64,000 bases of DNA from Aquirufa aurantiipilula (lineage in GTDB: Bacteria; Bacteroidota; Bacteroidia; Cytophagales; Spirosomataceae). The notes beneath the pieces were generated by a model. That model made no database searches, was not told the origin of the DNA, and saw only the letters and a list, made by a program, of their open reading frames with translations. Positions 1 to 8,673 of this stretch are shown here, piece after piece. The DNA lies in NCBI RefSeq assembly GCF_019923745.1, contig NZ_JAANOG010000004.1, positions 62,001 to 126,000 of the forward strand, in the 5' to 3' direction. Within the stretch, counting starts at the first letter, position 1. Every line of letters begins with the position of its first letter. A program made the position numbers and the translations under genes.

Positions 1-15
1 TTTCCGTTTTATAAC

Positions 16-258
16 ATGGCACGTCCAGTTGCAGTTTGGATTAACGTTTTTTTTCGTTTTTTTGCCGCAATAGCTTATTTCTTGTTAGGCTATTACATTG
101 GATTCTGGTCAGAATTTCAACTCGGTATGTTGATGGACATGCCAACTACTTTTTGGCTTGGGATTTTGTTTATGCTGTACGGTTTATTTCGTATTTGGCG
201 TGCTTTTTTATATGTTAGTGAAACAAAAGATCCAGATTATGGCAATTATGAAGATTAA
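16..258 (+). CDS. Small two-helix inner membrane protein, function unknown
   Basis: An 80-residue protein with two hydrophobic stretches (about residues 7-29 and 41-63) separated by a short loop, and an acidic, charged C-terminus. No family name is recognised with certainty. It is followed, with an 11-bp overlap, by a PstS-like lipoprotein gene and then a TPR gene. In Bacteroidota a small membrane protein of this size commonly sits in that position, downstream of exbB/exbD/tonB genes, so it probably belongs to a TonB energy-transduction cluster whose first genes lie before position 1. That link is inference because only the tail of the cluster is visible. The ATG at 16 is the only in-frame start with room for the first helix. 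Confidence 0.7.
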   Translation: MARPVAVWINVFFRFFAAIAYFLLGYYIGFWSEFQLGMLMDMPTTFWLGILFMLYGLFRIWRAFLYVSETKDPDYGNYED

Positions 259-1192
259 ATATGTAGGGCTAAGCTTGTTATTATTAGCCAGTATTATTTC
301 TTGTAGCAAATCCAAGGACAGTAAATTTTCCGATGGACCAGCACAGGGAGAAATTTCAGTAGCTGTTGATGAATCTTTTCAGCCCTTGTTATTAGCTGAA
401 AAATCCGCCTTTGAAAATAATTATCATTTTGCTAAAATCAATTTTGATTTTCATGCAGAAAATGAAGCTATTGCCGACTTACTAAATGAAAAAGTCCGAG
501 CAGTGGTGGTCACGCGTGATTTGACCGAAAAAGAAAAGGAAATTTTTACGAGAGAAAAAGTGACCTATCGCAGTTATAATTTTGCTGCTGATGGCTTAGC
601 TCTATTGGTTCATCCCCAAAATGTGGATACGCTTTTGTCTTTACCTTCTTTGAAGTCCTTATTAACTGGAAAGAATACAACCTGGGAGTCCTTAGGTGCT
701 AAAAGTCTTCGTGGTGAGGTGGCACTGGTGGTGGATAAAGCGAATTCTAGTAACATTAAATTCTTGGTTGATAAATTTGGCCTTGATATCAATAAACCAC
801 TACCAATTTTCGCTGCTGGTTCTAATAAGGCTGTGATTGAATACGTAAAAACACATAAAAATGCCTTAGGTTTAATTGGCTCTAATTGGATTAGTGATGG
901 GGATAATCCAACATCTTTGGGTTTTATTCGTTCTGTTCATGTGATGTCTGTCAGTGAAAAAGATAGCCAATCTGCCACTGATTTTTATCAACCTTTTGGT
1001 TATAATTTGGCATTGAAGAAATACCCATTGCGTCGAGATGTCAAGATTATTCTGAAAGAATCACACATGGGTTTGGGTACTGGATTTGTGAATTATGTGT
1101 GTGGAGATATGGGACAATTGGTCGTTTTGAAAGCTGGACTAATTCCTCTGACCCGCCCTATCACGATTAGGCAGTATCAAATTAGCCAATAG
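248..1192 (+). CDS. PstS-like substrate-binding lipoprotein
   Basis: This encodes 314 residues from the ATG at 248. The reading frame is open further upstream, but the start at 248 puts a clean lipoprotein signal (hydrophobic run then LASIISC, with Cys about residue 19) at the N-terminus. The rest resembles the periplasmic-binding-protein fold of the phosphate-binding PstS family: an initial beta strand with 'GEISVAVDESF', a segment describing a reserved site ('VVVTRDLTEKE'), and a C-terminal 'GTGFVNYVCGDMGQLVVLKAGLIP' region typical of PstS tails. No phosphate ABC permease genes are adjacent. In this phylum such proteins lie between TonB-complex genes and a TPR gene, so a role in the envelope energy-transducing complex is as likely as phosphate uptake. 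The ligand is unknown. Confidence 0.75.
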   Translation: MKIKYVGLSLLLLASIISCSKSKDSKFSDGPAQGEISVAVDESFQPLLLAEKSAFENNYHFAKINFDFHAENEAIADLLNEKVRAVVVTRDLTEKEKEIFTREKVTYRSYNFAADGLALLVHPQNVDTLLSLPSLKSLLTGKNTTWESLGAKSLRGEVALVVDKANSSNIKFLVDKFGLDINKPLPIFAAGSNKAVIEYVKTHKNALGLIGSNWISDGDNPTSLGFIRSVHVMSVSEKDSQSATDFYQPFGYNLALKKYPLRRDVKIILKESHMGLGTGFVNYVCGDMGQLVVLKAGLIPLTRPITIRQYQISQ

Positions 1193-1239
1193 GCCATATT
1201 TAATTGGCATTGTCTAATAAAATATTGAAGAATTATAAT

Positions 1240-1247
1240 TAATTTTG
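1240..1247 (+). promoter_or_regulatory. Candidate -7 promoter element for the TPR gene
   Basis: TAATTTTG matches the Bacteroidota -7 consensus TAnnTTTG about 97 bp before the TPR start codon, inside the 151-bp gap after the PstS-like gene. No well-spaced -33 TTTG is obvious, so this is a weak call. Confidence 0.35.
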
Positions 1248-1343
1248 TAGTTCGTAAAAAACTAAACTTTTACGATATTTAATTGAATTATTTCAATTTA
1301 AGGCCTGAGAATTATTAAGAATCGCAATTAATTTAAAATTACA

Positions 1344-3047
1344 ATGAAGAAAATGAAATCGTGGATACTGGGTTTGGGATTATTAGTATCCAATGTGGCC
1401 TTCGGGCAAACAATCCAAGATGGTTTGCATTTTTTAGATCGTCATCAGCCAAGTAGAGCAAAACAAGTATTTGAATCTTTGGTAGCTGCTGCTCCAACAG
1501 GTGAGAATTACTATTTTCTTGGTTATTACTACTTGAATCTACGTGATTGGGATAATGCCAAAGCGGCCTTTGAAAAAGGTAAAGCAGCAGATCCTAAAAA
1601 CTATTTAAATCAAGTAGGTTTAGCATCTATTTTGGTTGGTCAAAACAATGTTTCAGCTGCCAAAGCTGAATTTGATCGTATCATTAAAGAAACGAAAGAG
1701 AAAAATCCTGATGTATTACACCGTATCGCAGAAGCATATGAGATGTTTTATGTTTTAGGTAAAGAAGATAGCTTCAATGCTAACAACAATGATCCAGGTG
1801 AGGCTATTCGTTTGATTGATTTAATTCAAGAAAAAACAAAGAAGGTTCCTAATGCAGCTCAGTACATTGTTAAAGGAGATGCATTCTTGATTAAGAATGA
1901 TGGTGGTAACGCGGTAACCGCTTATGAGCAAGCTTTATTACAAGATCCTAGAAATGTAAAGGCGAAAGTGAAAATCGGTATTGTGTATTTACGTGGTAAA
2001 AACTACAAAGAAACACAAGCTCGTTACAAAGAAGCTATTGACTTAGATTCTAACTATGCTCCAGCACATCGTCGTTATGGTGAATACTTAATTGTAGGAA
2101 ATCAATACAAAAATGCAGCTCGTTATTTCAGAAAATATTTAGAGAAAGCAGAAGCTACTCCTGAAGTGACTTTGGAAACAGCTAAATTATTATTCTTGTC
2201 GAAGGATTACGAAGGCGCTATGAAGTTTACTGATGAAGCAGACAAGAAAGGCGTTAAAGATAATGACATCTACCGTATGCGTGGATATGCCAACGTAGAA
2301 ATGGGTAATTTCCAACAAGGGATTGAAAACCTTGATGGTATGGTGAAAAAAGGTGTAAAGCCATATTTCATGGATGATTTGTACTTTGGAAAAGGATATC
2401 AAGGTTTAGGAAAAGATTCAATTGCCTTACTTTACTTGGAAAGAGCTGCCCCTTTAGATACCAACAATAACGTATATTCTATTATTCATGACGTACGTTA
2501 CAAGCAAAAAAGATATGCTGATGCAGCGAAAGCAGGTATTGGAAGTATCGATTGGAAAAAGAAGAAAAATCAAACAGTAGGTTCAGGTGATTATTTCAAA
2601 GTAGCTATGGACTATTATTTAACTTCTGCTTATATGGATCGTGCGGATACCTTAGGTCGTCCAGCAATGGCTATGAGAGCTGATTCTATGTTTGCTAAAG
2701 CCATTGAGATTAATGACAAATGGCCTCCATTCTACATTAACCGTGCTCGTGCGAATAACTTCATTGATTATACCGGTACAAAATGGTTAGGAGCTCCTTA
2801 CTATGAGAAGTTCTTGGCTTCTGTAGAGCAACAAAAAGCAGAAAAAAGTACTCAGTATAAAGAAGATAAAAACCAGTTATTTGAGGCACTTAAGTTCTTA
2901 GGTGGTTATCATTTATCTGTGACAAAGGATGAAGCTAAAGTAAAAGAATTATTTACCAAAGCTCAGGAAATTAAGCCAGACGATCCAGATATCAAGGCTT
3001 ATTTCAATCCAGCTCCAGCTGCTCCAGCTGCGGCTCCAAAAAAATAA
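1344..3047 (+). CDS. Secreted TPR-repeat protein
   Basis: A 567-residue protein with an N-terminal signal peptide (hydrophobic core, then NVAFGQ around residue 22). Most of the chain is helical tetratricopeptide repeats: for example the units around residues 30-130 ('AFEKGKAADPKNYLN'), 190-290 ('AYEQALLQDPRNVKAKVKIG', 'RYKEAIDLDSNYAPAHRRYG') and a last one near residue 530 ending 'AQEIKPDDPDIKAYF'. The tail is Ala/Pro-rich and ends in two Lys. It is probably periplasmic, acting as a scaffold. It lies 151 bp behind the PstS-like lipoprotein gene, and the association of these two genes with TonB-system genes is common in Bacteroidota. Codon use has a high proportion of the preferred triplets, suggesting a well-expressed gene. 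A strong hairpin terminator follows directly. Confidence 0.85.
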   Translation: MKKMKSWILGLGLLVSNVAFGQTIQDGLHFLDRHQPSRAKQVFESLVAAAPTGENYYFLGYYYLNLRDWDNAKAAFEKGKAADPKNYLNQVGLASILVGQNNVSAAKAEFDRIIKETKEKNPDVLHRIAEAYEMFYVLGKEDSFNANNNDPGEAIRLIDLIQEKTKKVPNAAQYIVKGDAFLIKNDGGNAVTAYEQALLQDPRNVKAKVKIGIVYLRGKNYKETQARYKEAIDLDSNYAPAHRRYGEYLIVGNQYKNAARYFRKYLEKAEATPEVTLETAKLLFLSKDYEGAMKFTDEADKKGVKDNDIYRMRGYANVEMGNFQQGIENLDGMVKKGVKPYFMDDLYFGKGYQGLGKDSIALLYLERAAPLDTNNNVYSIIHDVRYKQKRYADAAKAGIGSIDWKKKKNQTVGSGDYFKVAMDYYLTSAYMDRADTLGRPAMAMRADSMFAKAIEINDKWPPFYINRARANNFIDYTGTKWLGAPYYEKFLASVEQQKAEKSTQYKEDKNQLFEALKFLGGYHLSVTKDEAKVKELFTKAQEIKPDDPDIKAYFNPAPAAPAAAPKK

Positions 3048-3054
3048 ATTGAAT

Positions 3055-3085
3055 AAAAAGCTGCTTTATGCAGCTTTTTATTTTT
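3055..3085 (+). terminator. Intrinsic terminator after the TPR gene
   Basis: Ten-bp perfect stem AAAAAGCTGC (3055-3064) and GCAGCTTTTT (3070-3079), loop TTTAT, followed by more T residues. It begins 8 bp after the stop codon. The 5'-extended SDR reading frame starts inside this loop, which argues against that extension being translated. Confidence 0.88.
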
Positions 3086-3115
3086 AACTCGATCAACAAT
3101 CAATTTAGATACATC

Positions 3116-3889
3116 ATGTCATACGCTATCGTAACCGGTGCTAGTAAAGGAATAGGAAAAGAAATAGCTTTAGAATTAGCAGCCAGGGGATATAATTTAT
3201 TTCTAGTAGCACGCAATGCGCAAGAATTACATCAAGTAAGCGATGAAATCAAATCACACTTTTCATTGGAAGTAGATTATTTACCCTTAGATCTCTCCCA
3301 GCCTGGAGCTGTTACTCAGTTATATGAATGGGTCGTGGAAAAACAAGTGGATGTTAGAATATTAGTGAATAATGCGGGTTATGGATTAGTGGGTGCTTTT
3401 GAATCATATTCTTGGGAGGAAAACCAACAAATGATGCAAGTTAATATGAATGCATTGGCCGAGGCCTGTCATCGTTTCTTCCCCTTGTTGCAGGGAAAGG
3501 GCCAGTCATATATTTTAAATATAGCTAGTTCTACTGCCTATCAGGCTATTCCTTTGATGAGTTTATATGCAGCCAGTAAAGTATTTGTTTTGAATTTTTC
3601 TCGTGGCTTATACCATGAATGGAAATCAAATGGAATACAAGTTACTGTAGTAAGTCCAGGTGCAACTTCTACTAATTTCAATGATCGTGCTAATTTGCAA
3701 GATAAGGCTAGAAGAGCCGCAGAGAAAGTAGTCATGACACCCAAAGCGGTAGCCCGCTTGGCGGTGGAAGGTTTATTTGCACACAAACCAGAAGTTATTA
3801 CTGGATTGATTAATAAACTTGGAGCTACGCTTGCTTGGTTAATGCCTAAATCTCTTAGTGAGAAAGTAGCTAAAGGCATTTATGAATAA
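3116..3889 (+). CDS. Short-chain dehydrogenase/reductase (SDR)
   Basis: A 257-residue classical SDR. The nucleotide-binding motif is TGASKGIG near residue 8, followed by the NNAG motif (VNNAGYG, about residue 88). The catalytic set Ser (IASSTAYQ), Tyr and Lys (YAASK) is present in order around residues 140-160, and the PG motif (SPGATSTNF) follows. The family reduces or oxidises carbonyl/hydroxyl groups with NAD(P); the substrate cannot be deduced. Its closest style is the YqjQ/DltE group of small soluble SDRs. The start at 3116 is preferred because the frame's earlier Met lies within the loop of the preceding terminator. The gene is monocistronic, with a terminator 25 bp downstream. Confidence 0.9.
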   Translation: MSYAIVTGASKGIGKEIALELAARGYNLFLVARNAQELHQVSDEIKSHFSLEVDYLPLDLSQPGAVTQLYEWVVEKQVDVRILVNNAGYGLVGAFESYSWEENQQMMQVNMNALAEACHRFFPLLQGKGQSYILNIASSTAYQAIPLMSLYAASKVFVLNFSRGLYHEWKSNGIQVTVVSPGATSTNFNDRANLQDKARRAAEKVVMTPKAVARLAVEGLFAHKPEVITGLINKLGATLAWLMPKSLSEKVAKGIYE

Positions 3890-3913
3890 ATGACACTTCG
3901 GAAATAAGTTTTG

Positions 3914-3937
3914 AAGGGCCTATTTGGCCCTTTTTTT
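3914..3937 (+). terminator. Intrinsic terminator after the SDR gene
   Basis: Stem AAGGGCC (3914-3920) and GGCCCTT (3926-3932), loop TATTT, followed by a run of T to 3937. It lies between two convergent genes and is oriented for the plus strand. Confidence 0.85.
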
Positions 3938-3983
3938 ATTTGATTTTATTCTATTTATTTTTCGAAAAATGATTCATCTCAAC

Positions 3984-6900
3984 CTATGGGCTTATGATGA
4001 TTATTTTCTCTTTGATATAGTTCGGAGCAATGATTTTTAAAATATATGTTCCAGCCGGAATTGGAGGTAATTGTAAGCTGATGGGAACTGAACTTGAAGG
4101 TAATTTATAATAGACTATTTCATTTCCTAAAAAGTCAAATACTTTAGCCTCTGCCTCGGCTATATCTTCTAAAAGTTCAAGATGCAATATGCCATTTTTA
4201 GAAGGATTTGGGTAAATGGAAATACCTTTCATGTTCTCAGGAATCGACATGCTTATCTTCTGGTAAGAAGAAAAGCATATTAAACTTGGTGCTTGAAATA
4301 GGTCGTACTGTTTTCTTGCTCGGACTTCAAAAAGGCCCATTTCCTTAGCTTTAATTAATGCCTGATTTTCATTCAACCTTTGATTGTCTTTTTTCCATTC
4401 GTATTCATCTGGCTGATCTAAACTGATGGCTTCTAGGAAATATATTCCTGATTTTCTAATGGCTGGAGTTAAAGGGTTCTCTCGTCGATATGTGACCATT
4501 TCTTCACTTCTTTTAGACCAACAACCATACTGATTTTGAGTTTTAAGCCAATGGCTTCCAGAATCAATAATGGGAATATTAGGCTCTGTTGAGCCATTTT
4601 TCCATAAGTAAGCATAGGCTTTACTTGCCTGTAATTGTATGATTTCACCAGAACAAAACTGCCTAGATGGAATGGCTTTAAGAATGGGAGTGGGTTCTTC
4701 TGGATAAAGATAGGTTAGAACGGAATCACTTGAGACGGACCAACAACCATATTGATTTTGTACTTTCAATCCATACCATCCTATCTTTTTTATGACGTTT
4801 GTTTGCCTTGTCTCTCCATTATTCCAAAGATATCCTTGGTAGTTGGAAGTTGCTTTTAATTGTATAGAATCACCTTCACAAAAACCAAGTGCAGGCCAAG
4901 CTATAATAGTCGCTTGTTTTGGGTTTTCATGAACTTGAATTGTAAAAGGTTCTGACCAATCAGACCAACACTGATTGTCTTGGCTAACCTGAGCTTGGAA
5001 TTTAAAAAGACCAGGCTGGAAGGCTTTATACTCGATATGTGGATTATTTTCGCCTGTTTTCCATCGGACAAATGGGTATGGTTTGTCCATTTGAAGAAGT
5101 GTGCTATCGAGCAGACAAAGTGATTTTTTGGTGGCTATGATGGAAGAAACGGTAGGGGCAATGCGTACCTCAATATACAGAATTTCACTTCGGTAGAAAC
5201 AAGTATTTTGTTGAATGATGGCTTGGTATTGCCCGGCTTCCAGTGTTTGGTGTAAAATAAATGCTTCAGAAAAAAAATGTCCATCTTTTTCCCATCCCAC
5301 AAATTGATTTTTATAAAGATGATCTAATTCAATTTGAGCAATTTGATCTTGGCAAATATAACGATCAAAGTTTTTGATAATGGTGAAATTAGGTCTTTTT
5401 AATACAGGGATTGTTAAATTAATTACATTACTATTCGGATCTGAGCACCGTATTTGTACAAATAATTCAAAGCTTGCATCTACAATCCATTCTGAGCCTT
5501 GAGCTCTTAGGTGTTCGGGCCCATATTGGTTGAAATACATGACATTTCCTGGACAACCTTGTACTTGAATTTTATAGGCATTTTGTTGGCATAAGGGTTC
5601 CATCGTATAACTCATTTCATGCCAAGTAGGAACCGGCTTCTCTGGAGTACCTTCTTCCAAGGCATCATTATTCTGAGGAATAGGCGCACCTTCATCAGGT
5701 CCAATTTCTGGTAAACTTACCAATGTAGTATCCTTGGGTAAACTAGGTGTTTGGACACTATCTTGGGGATTCAGTAAGACCTGATTTTCCCATTGAATAT
5801 ATATTGAATCTTTAGCAATGCAATTGGATTGATCTTTAACCAAGAGTTTGATATAGGTAGAGGATCGAAATGGACCAATACTCGGGTTGCTAGCTTGATT
5901 GTCAGTAATGGGTGTATTGTTGGAGCTCGTCCAAATATAACTATAAGGAGGATTACCTCTAATGGCTGTCGTATACAGTGTGGTATGATATAATTCATCT
6001 CCCTTCAGTTGCTTATTTTCTCCGGCATCGGCCAAAAGGGAGGGATAAACAGTTACTCGAATGGCTGTTTTAGGACTTTCACACTCATTGATTTTCTGAG
6101 AAACCCATCGGGTAATTTCTAGGGCATCTTGACTCAAATTAGTGGTTTGACTAACATTTATGGAGGTAGCTGTACTGATGGTCGTTTTATCGCTTGAATT
6201 AAGATACCATAAATTATTACTTCCTCCTGAAGCCTTAAAGGTGATAACAGAACCACTACATACTTGCGCTGGTGTGCCTGTGTTGCTAGGAGCAGCTGGT
6301 ACAGGGAATGCCTGAGCCGAAGTGCCAGTAGATGGAAGGCTCTCACACCCATTTTTGAAGCAAGTGGCTTTAAAAAGAAGAGCTGAGGCATCAGATAAGT
6401 TGACCGTTAAACGGGCTCCTTCACCAATCTTTTGTCCTTGGGCATCATACCAATAAGTGCTATATGGAGAACAGCCGGTGGAATTTATGGCAATTGGGCT
6501 ATCCATGCATCCTTTATAAAGGGAGGAAGCATGACTTGGTATTGGGGTGTTTTTTATTTGTAAACTTACTTCAGAAGAAGTTCTTGGGCAGGTGCTTGAC
6601 TGATTTTCATTGTTTAATGAGCCTTCATTGTCATTGTTTGAACTTATGGAGAAATTGATTCTCACTTTGATTTTTTGACTATTCAATCCCATCATCGCTT
6701 GGGAGATAATTAATTCCTTGCTCTTTGTTCCACTAAAATTGGCATCATCTACTAAATCTTCAAAAGGGCCACCATTGATGGACCTTGTCCATTGGTAAGT
6801 TTGAACTTGTGCCAAAGACGTACTTGGAATTTGAGGAATTAAAGTGCCAGAACCTCGCTCACAGATGCTCGGATTTAGAATGGATGTAATACTATGTAAA

Positions 6901-7223
6901 GTAATACTAGCTTCTTGCGAATACACTTGGCAGGCATTTTTACTAAGCTTTACTCGGTATAAAGTACCCGAGGGATGTAGCGTTCCTCCGCTGGGATATA
7001 TTTGATATTGGGGACTGCTTGCTCCTGAAATAGGACTGAATTGACTATCGCTTGGTCTTTTCTTCTCCCATTGATATTGATCAGCATCACTTGTAACGAT
7101 CATTCGTATACTATTTCCATCACAATCTGATTGTGAGGAAGGCTGAGATTGAATGATTGGACATTGTCCATGAATTTCCCAGACAATACAAAGAAGAAGT
7201 AAATGGAAATATGGCCTTTTCAT
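3984..7223 (-). CDS. T9SS-secreted protein with Ig-like repeats and type A sorting domain
   Basis: A 1079-residue secreted protein. A signal peptide covers roughly residues 1-19. The last 80 or so residues form a type A C-terminal sorting domain: 'ISIYPNPSKNG' opens it, 'VFDFLGNEIV' is in the middle and 'IPAGTYILKI' near the end, the pattern recognised by the type IX secretion machinery. Between them are many Cys-containing beta-rich units of the Ig/PKD-like kind. Two near-identical tandem units (around residues 800-900) each contain 'YLW(K/N)NG' and 'QNQYGCWS', and a diverged third copy precedes them. No catalytic motif is seen. It is probably a cell-surface or matrix protein of unknown ligand. 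The gene stands alone, with a hairpin directly before its start codon (7224-7250). Confidence 0.88.
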   Translation of the reverse strand: MKRPYFHLLLLCIVWEIHGQCPIIQSQPSSQSDCDGNSIRMIVTSDADQYQWEKKRPSDSQFSPISGASSPQYQIYPSGGTLHPSGTLYRVKLSKNACQVYSQEASITLHSITSILNPSICERGSGTLIPQIPSTSLAQVQTYQWTRSINGGPFEDLVDDANFSGTKSKELIISQAMMGLNSQKIKVRINFSISSNNDNEGSLNNENQSSTCPRTSSEVSLQIKNTPIPSHASSLYKGCMDSPIAINSTGCSPYSTYWYDAQGQKIGEGARLTVNLSDASALLFKATCFKNGCESLPSTGTSAQAFPVPAAPSNTGTPAQVCSGSVITFKASGGSNNLWYLNSSDKTTISTATSINVSQTTNLSQDALEITRWVSQKINECESPKTAIRVTVYPSLLADAGENKQLKGDELYHTTLYTTAIRGNPPYSYIWTSSNNTPITDNQASNPSIGPFRSSTYIKLLVKDQSNCIAKDSIYIQWENQVLLNPQDSVQTPSLPKDTTLVSLPEIGPDEGAPIPQNNDALEEGTPEKPVPTWHEMSYTMEPLCQQNAYKIQVQGCPGNVMYFNQYGPEHLRAQGSEWIVDASFELFVQIRCSDPNSNVINLTIPVLKRPNFTIIKNFDRYICQDQIAQIELDHLYKNQFVGWEKDGHFFSEAFILHQTLEAGQYQAIIQQNTCFYRSEILYIEVRIAPTVSSIIATKKSLCLLDSTLLQMDKPYPFVRWKTGENNPHIEYKAFQPGLFKFQAQVSQDNQCWSDWSEPFTIQVHENPKQATIIAWPALGFCEGDSIQLKATSNYQGYLWNNGETRQTNVIKKIGWYGLKVQNQYGCWSVSSDSVLTYLYPEEPTPILKAIPSRQFCSGEIIQLQASKAYAYLWKNGSTEPNIPIIDSGSHWLKTQNQYGCWSKRSEEMVTYRRENPLTPAIRKSGIYFLEAISLDQPDEYEWKKDNQRLNENQALIKAKEMGLFEVRARKQYDLFQAPSLICFSSYQKISMSIPENMKGISIYPNPSKNGILHLELLEDIAEAEAKVFDFLGNEIVYYKLPSSSVPISLQLPPIPAGTYILKIIAPNYIKEKIIIISP

Positions 7224-7250
7224 TTTGAACTCATGGAATGTGAGTTCAAA
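7224..7250 (-). promoter_or_regulatory. Hairpin abutting the start codon of the T9SS protein gene
   Basis: Perfect 10-bp inverted repeat: TTTGAACTCA (7224-7233) and TGAGTTCAAA (7241-7250), spacer TGGAATG. On the minus strand the second arm ends directly against the ATG at 7223-7221. It lacks a T-tract, and the upstream gene has its own terminator, so a leader hairpin or an operator is more likely than a terminator. Confidence 0.55.
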
Positions 7251-7318
7251 TCAGAAAAAAAAGTTTGTTACCAAGAAGCATAGTCTGCCCGAACAAGCTT
7301 ACTTATAAACTTCTTGGC

Positions 7319-7362
7319 AAAAAAAATACGCAAGCAATTGTAAGTCAATAGCTTGCGTATTT
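7319..7362 (-). terminator. Intrinsic terminator after the TIM-barrel isomerase gene
   Basis: Twelve-bp perfect arms AAATACGCAAGC (7324-7335) and GCTTGCGTATTT (7351-7362). Read on the minus strand, the hairpin is followed by eight T residues (A-run 7319-7326 on plus), as expected for termination of the 8275-7379 gene. Confidence 0.85.
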
Positions 7363-7378
7363 ATCAAGTTTTTGGCAA

Positions 7379-8275
7379 TTATATATCGCAGATCTTAACA
7401 GCTTGCTCTAAAGATGCCATTTTATCAGCTCGGGCAGGAATGAATTCCTGTCCAATAAAGCCCTTGTAGCCTGTATCATATATAGCTTTAATAATCGCTG
7501 CATAATTCAACTCTTGGCTTTCATCAATTTCATTTCTACCTGGAACACCGCCAGTATGGTAATGAGAAATATATTGATGATGTTTTTTAATAGTAGCGAT
7601 TACGTCCCCTTCCATGATTTGCATGTGGTAGATATCGTATAGCAATTTAAATTTGTCAGAACCGACCATTTCACACAATACAGCACCCCATTCTGTGTGA
7701 TCAGCTTGATAATCTTTGTGATTTACCTTAGAGTTGAGTAATTCCATGGAAATCGTTACATCATGACGCTCTGCTGTTTTCATGATGCGCTGTAGGCCTT
7801 TTTTACAATTTAATAAGCCTTGTTCGTCACTCATGCCATCGCGGTTACCCGAAAAAGTAATTAAATTTTTCACACCCACTTTAGCTGCTCTTGGGATTAA
7901 ATCCTCATAAAATGCAACCAATTGATCATGGTTTTTGACTTTATTGAAGAAATTGGGAAGCCCCATTCCTTCTGGATATTTGCCCCAACCAATAGCGGCA
8001 GTCATATCATGCTTTTTTAAAATATCCCACTCTTCGGGACCCGTTAATTCAATGGATTGTAAACCAATTTTTTTGGCATTGATGACGAGGTCTTCAAAAG
8101 GAATTGCCTGATAACACCAGCGACATGCCGAGTGGTTTACTTTACCTTTTAAATCAAATCCAGCTTGCTTATCAGCTTCTGTAAAACGGTGTTCCATGGA
8201 ATTACCTAAGAAACCTAGCCCCGCCAATCCTGCGGAGTTTTTTATGACATCTCTTCTTGTAAATGTAGTTTTCAT
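7379..8275 (-). CDS. Tat-exported TIM-barrel sugar isomerase/epimerase family protein
   Basis: A 298-residue protein. The N-terminus has a twin-arginine signal (TRRDVIKNSAGLAGLGFLG). The remainder fits the AP-endonuclease-2-like TIM barrel of sugar phosphate isomerases. The order of motifs 'IELTGPEEWD', 'LITFSGNRDG', 'ISMELLNSK', 'LLYDIYHMQIMEGD', 'HYHTGGVPGRNE' and 'GFIGQEF' closely follows hydroxypyruvate isomerase (Hyi), with the metal-ligand Glu, Asp, His and Glu retained. The exact substrate is uncertain, and exported members in Bacteroidota probably act on periplasmic sugars. It lies 28 bp behind the TM2 gene and ends at a strong terminator, so it is probably the last gene of the nuoL-nuoM-TM2 transcript or has its own weak promoter. 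Confidence 0.85.
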   Translation of the reverse strand: MKTTFTRRDVIKNSAGLAGLGFLGNSMEHRFTEADKQAGFDLKGKVNHSACRWCYQAIPFEDLVINAKKIGLQSIELTGPEEWDILKKHDMTAAIGWGKYPEGMGLPNFFNKVKNHDQLVAFYEDLIPRAAKVGVKNLITFSGNRDGMSDEQGLLNCKKGLQRIMKTAERHDVTISMELLNSKVNHKDYQADHTEWGAVLCEMVGSDKFKLLYDIYHMQIMEGDVIATIKKHHQYISHYHTGGVPGRNEIDESQELNYAAIIKAIYDTGYKGFIGQEFIPARADKMASLEQAVKICDI

Positions 8276-8303
8276 CGTAATGGTTTTTCTTAATTAAATA
8301 GTA

Positions 8304-8663
8304 TTAACCTTGCCAAGTTCCAATTAACATACCGGTTTCTTCCAATACTTTTAAATTATATTTCAAGGCAATTTTTTTGTATTTGACTAAATCGATAATC
8401 GTACCAATCAACAGAAATCCTCCAGTAAAAAAATAGAGAAGACCTAATCCAATTCGATTGGTGACAAATCGCTGAATACCAGCAAATCCTACAAAACCCA
8501 TGAGCGTACACAATAGAATTAATAATGTATCTCTTCTTCTAGCTAGGTAAATACCTAAAAATTGCTCTTGTTGACTATCACTTAAGTCATGCAATTTTTG
8601 TTTCACGGCAATCATTTCCTCCATTTCTAATTGTGAAATTAAGGGCAAAAATCTAGGGTTCAT
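8304..8663 (-). CDS. TM2 domain membrane protein
   Basis: This 119-residue protein has a polar N-terminal half (residues 1-45) and two transmembrane helices (about 47-66 and 72-92) joined by 'GIQRFVTNRIGLG', the TM2-domain turn normally written G-x-HRFY-x-G-x-x-x-G. In this copy the usual His is Gln and the Tyr is Val. The family is of unknown molecular function. The gene starts 10 bp after nuoM ends and lies before the TIM-barrel gene, so it is probably co-transcribed with nuoL-nuoM. It occupies the place where nuoN would be expected in a complete complex I operon. Confidence 0.75.
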   Translation of the reverse strand: MNPRFLPLISQLEMEEMIAVKQKLHDLSDSQQEQFLGIYLARRRDTLLILLCTLMGFVGFAGIQRFVTNRIGLGLLYFFTGGFLLIGTIIDLVKYKKIALKYNLKVLEETGMLIGTWQG

Positions 8664-8673
8664 AAGCCTGATA

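Noticed and set aside
3068-3115. 5' extension of the SDR reading frame
   Set aside because: Its first Met lies in the loop of the preceding terminator and the added residues are not SDR-like; the start at 3116 gives the normal N-terminus.
7271-7317. Second inverted repeat CCAAGAAG/CTTCTTGG upstream of the T9SS gene
   Set aside because: Arms are only 8 bp with a 31-bp loop; could be chance, and a much stronger terminator lies next to it.
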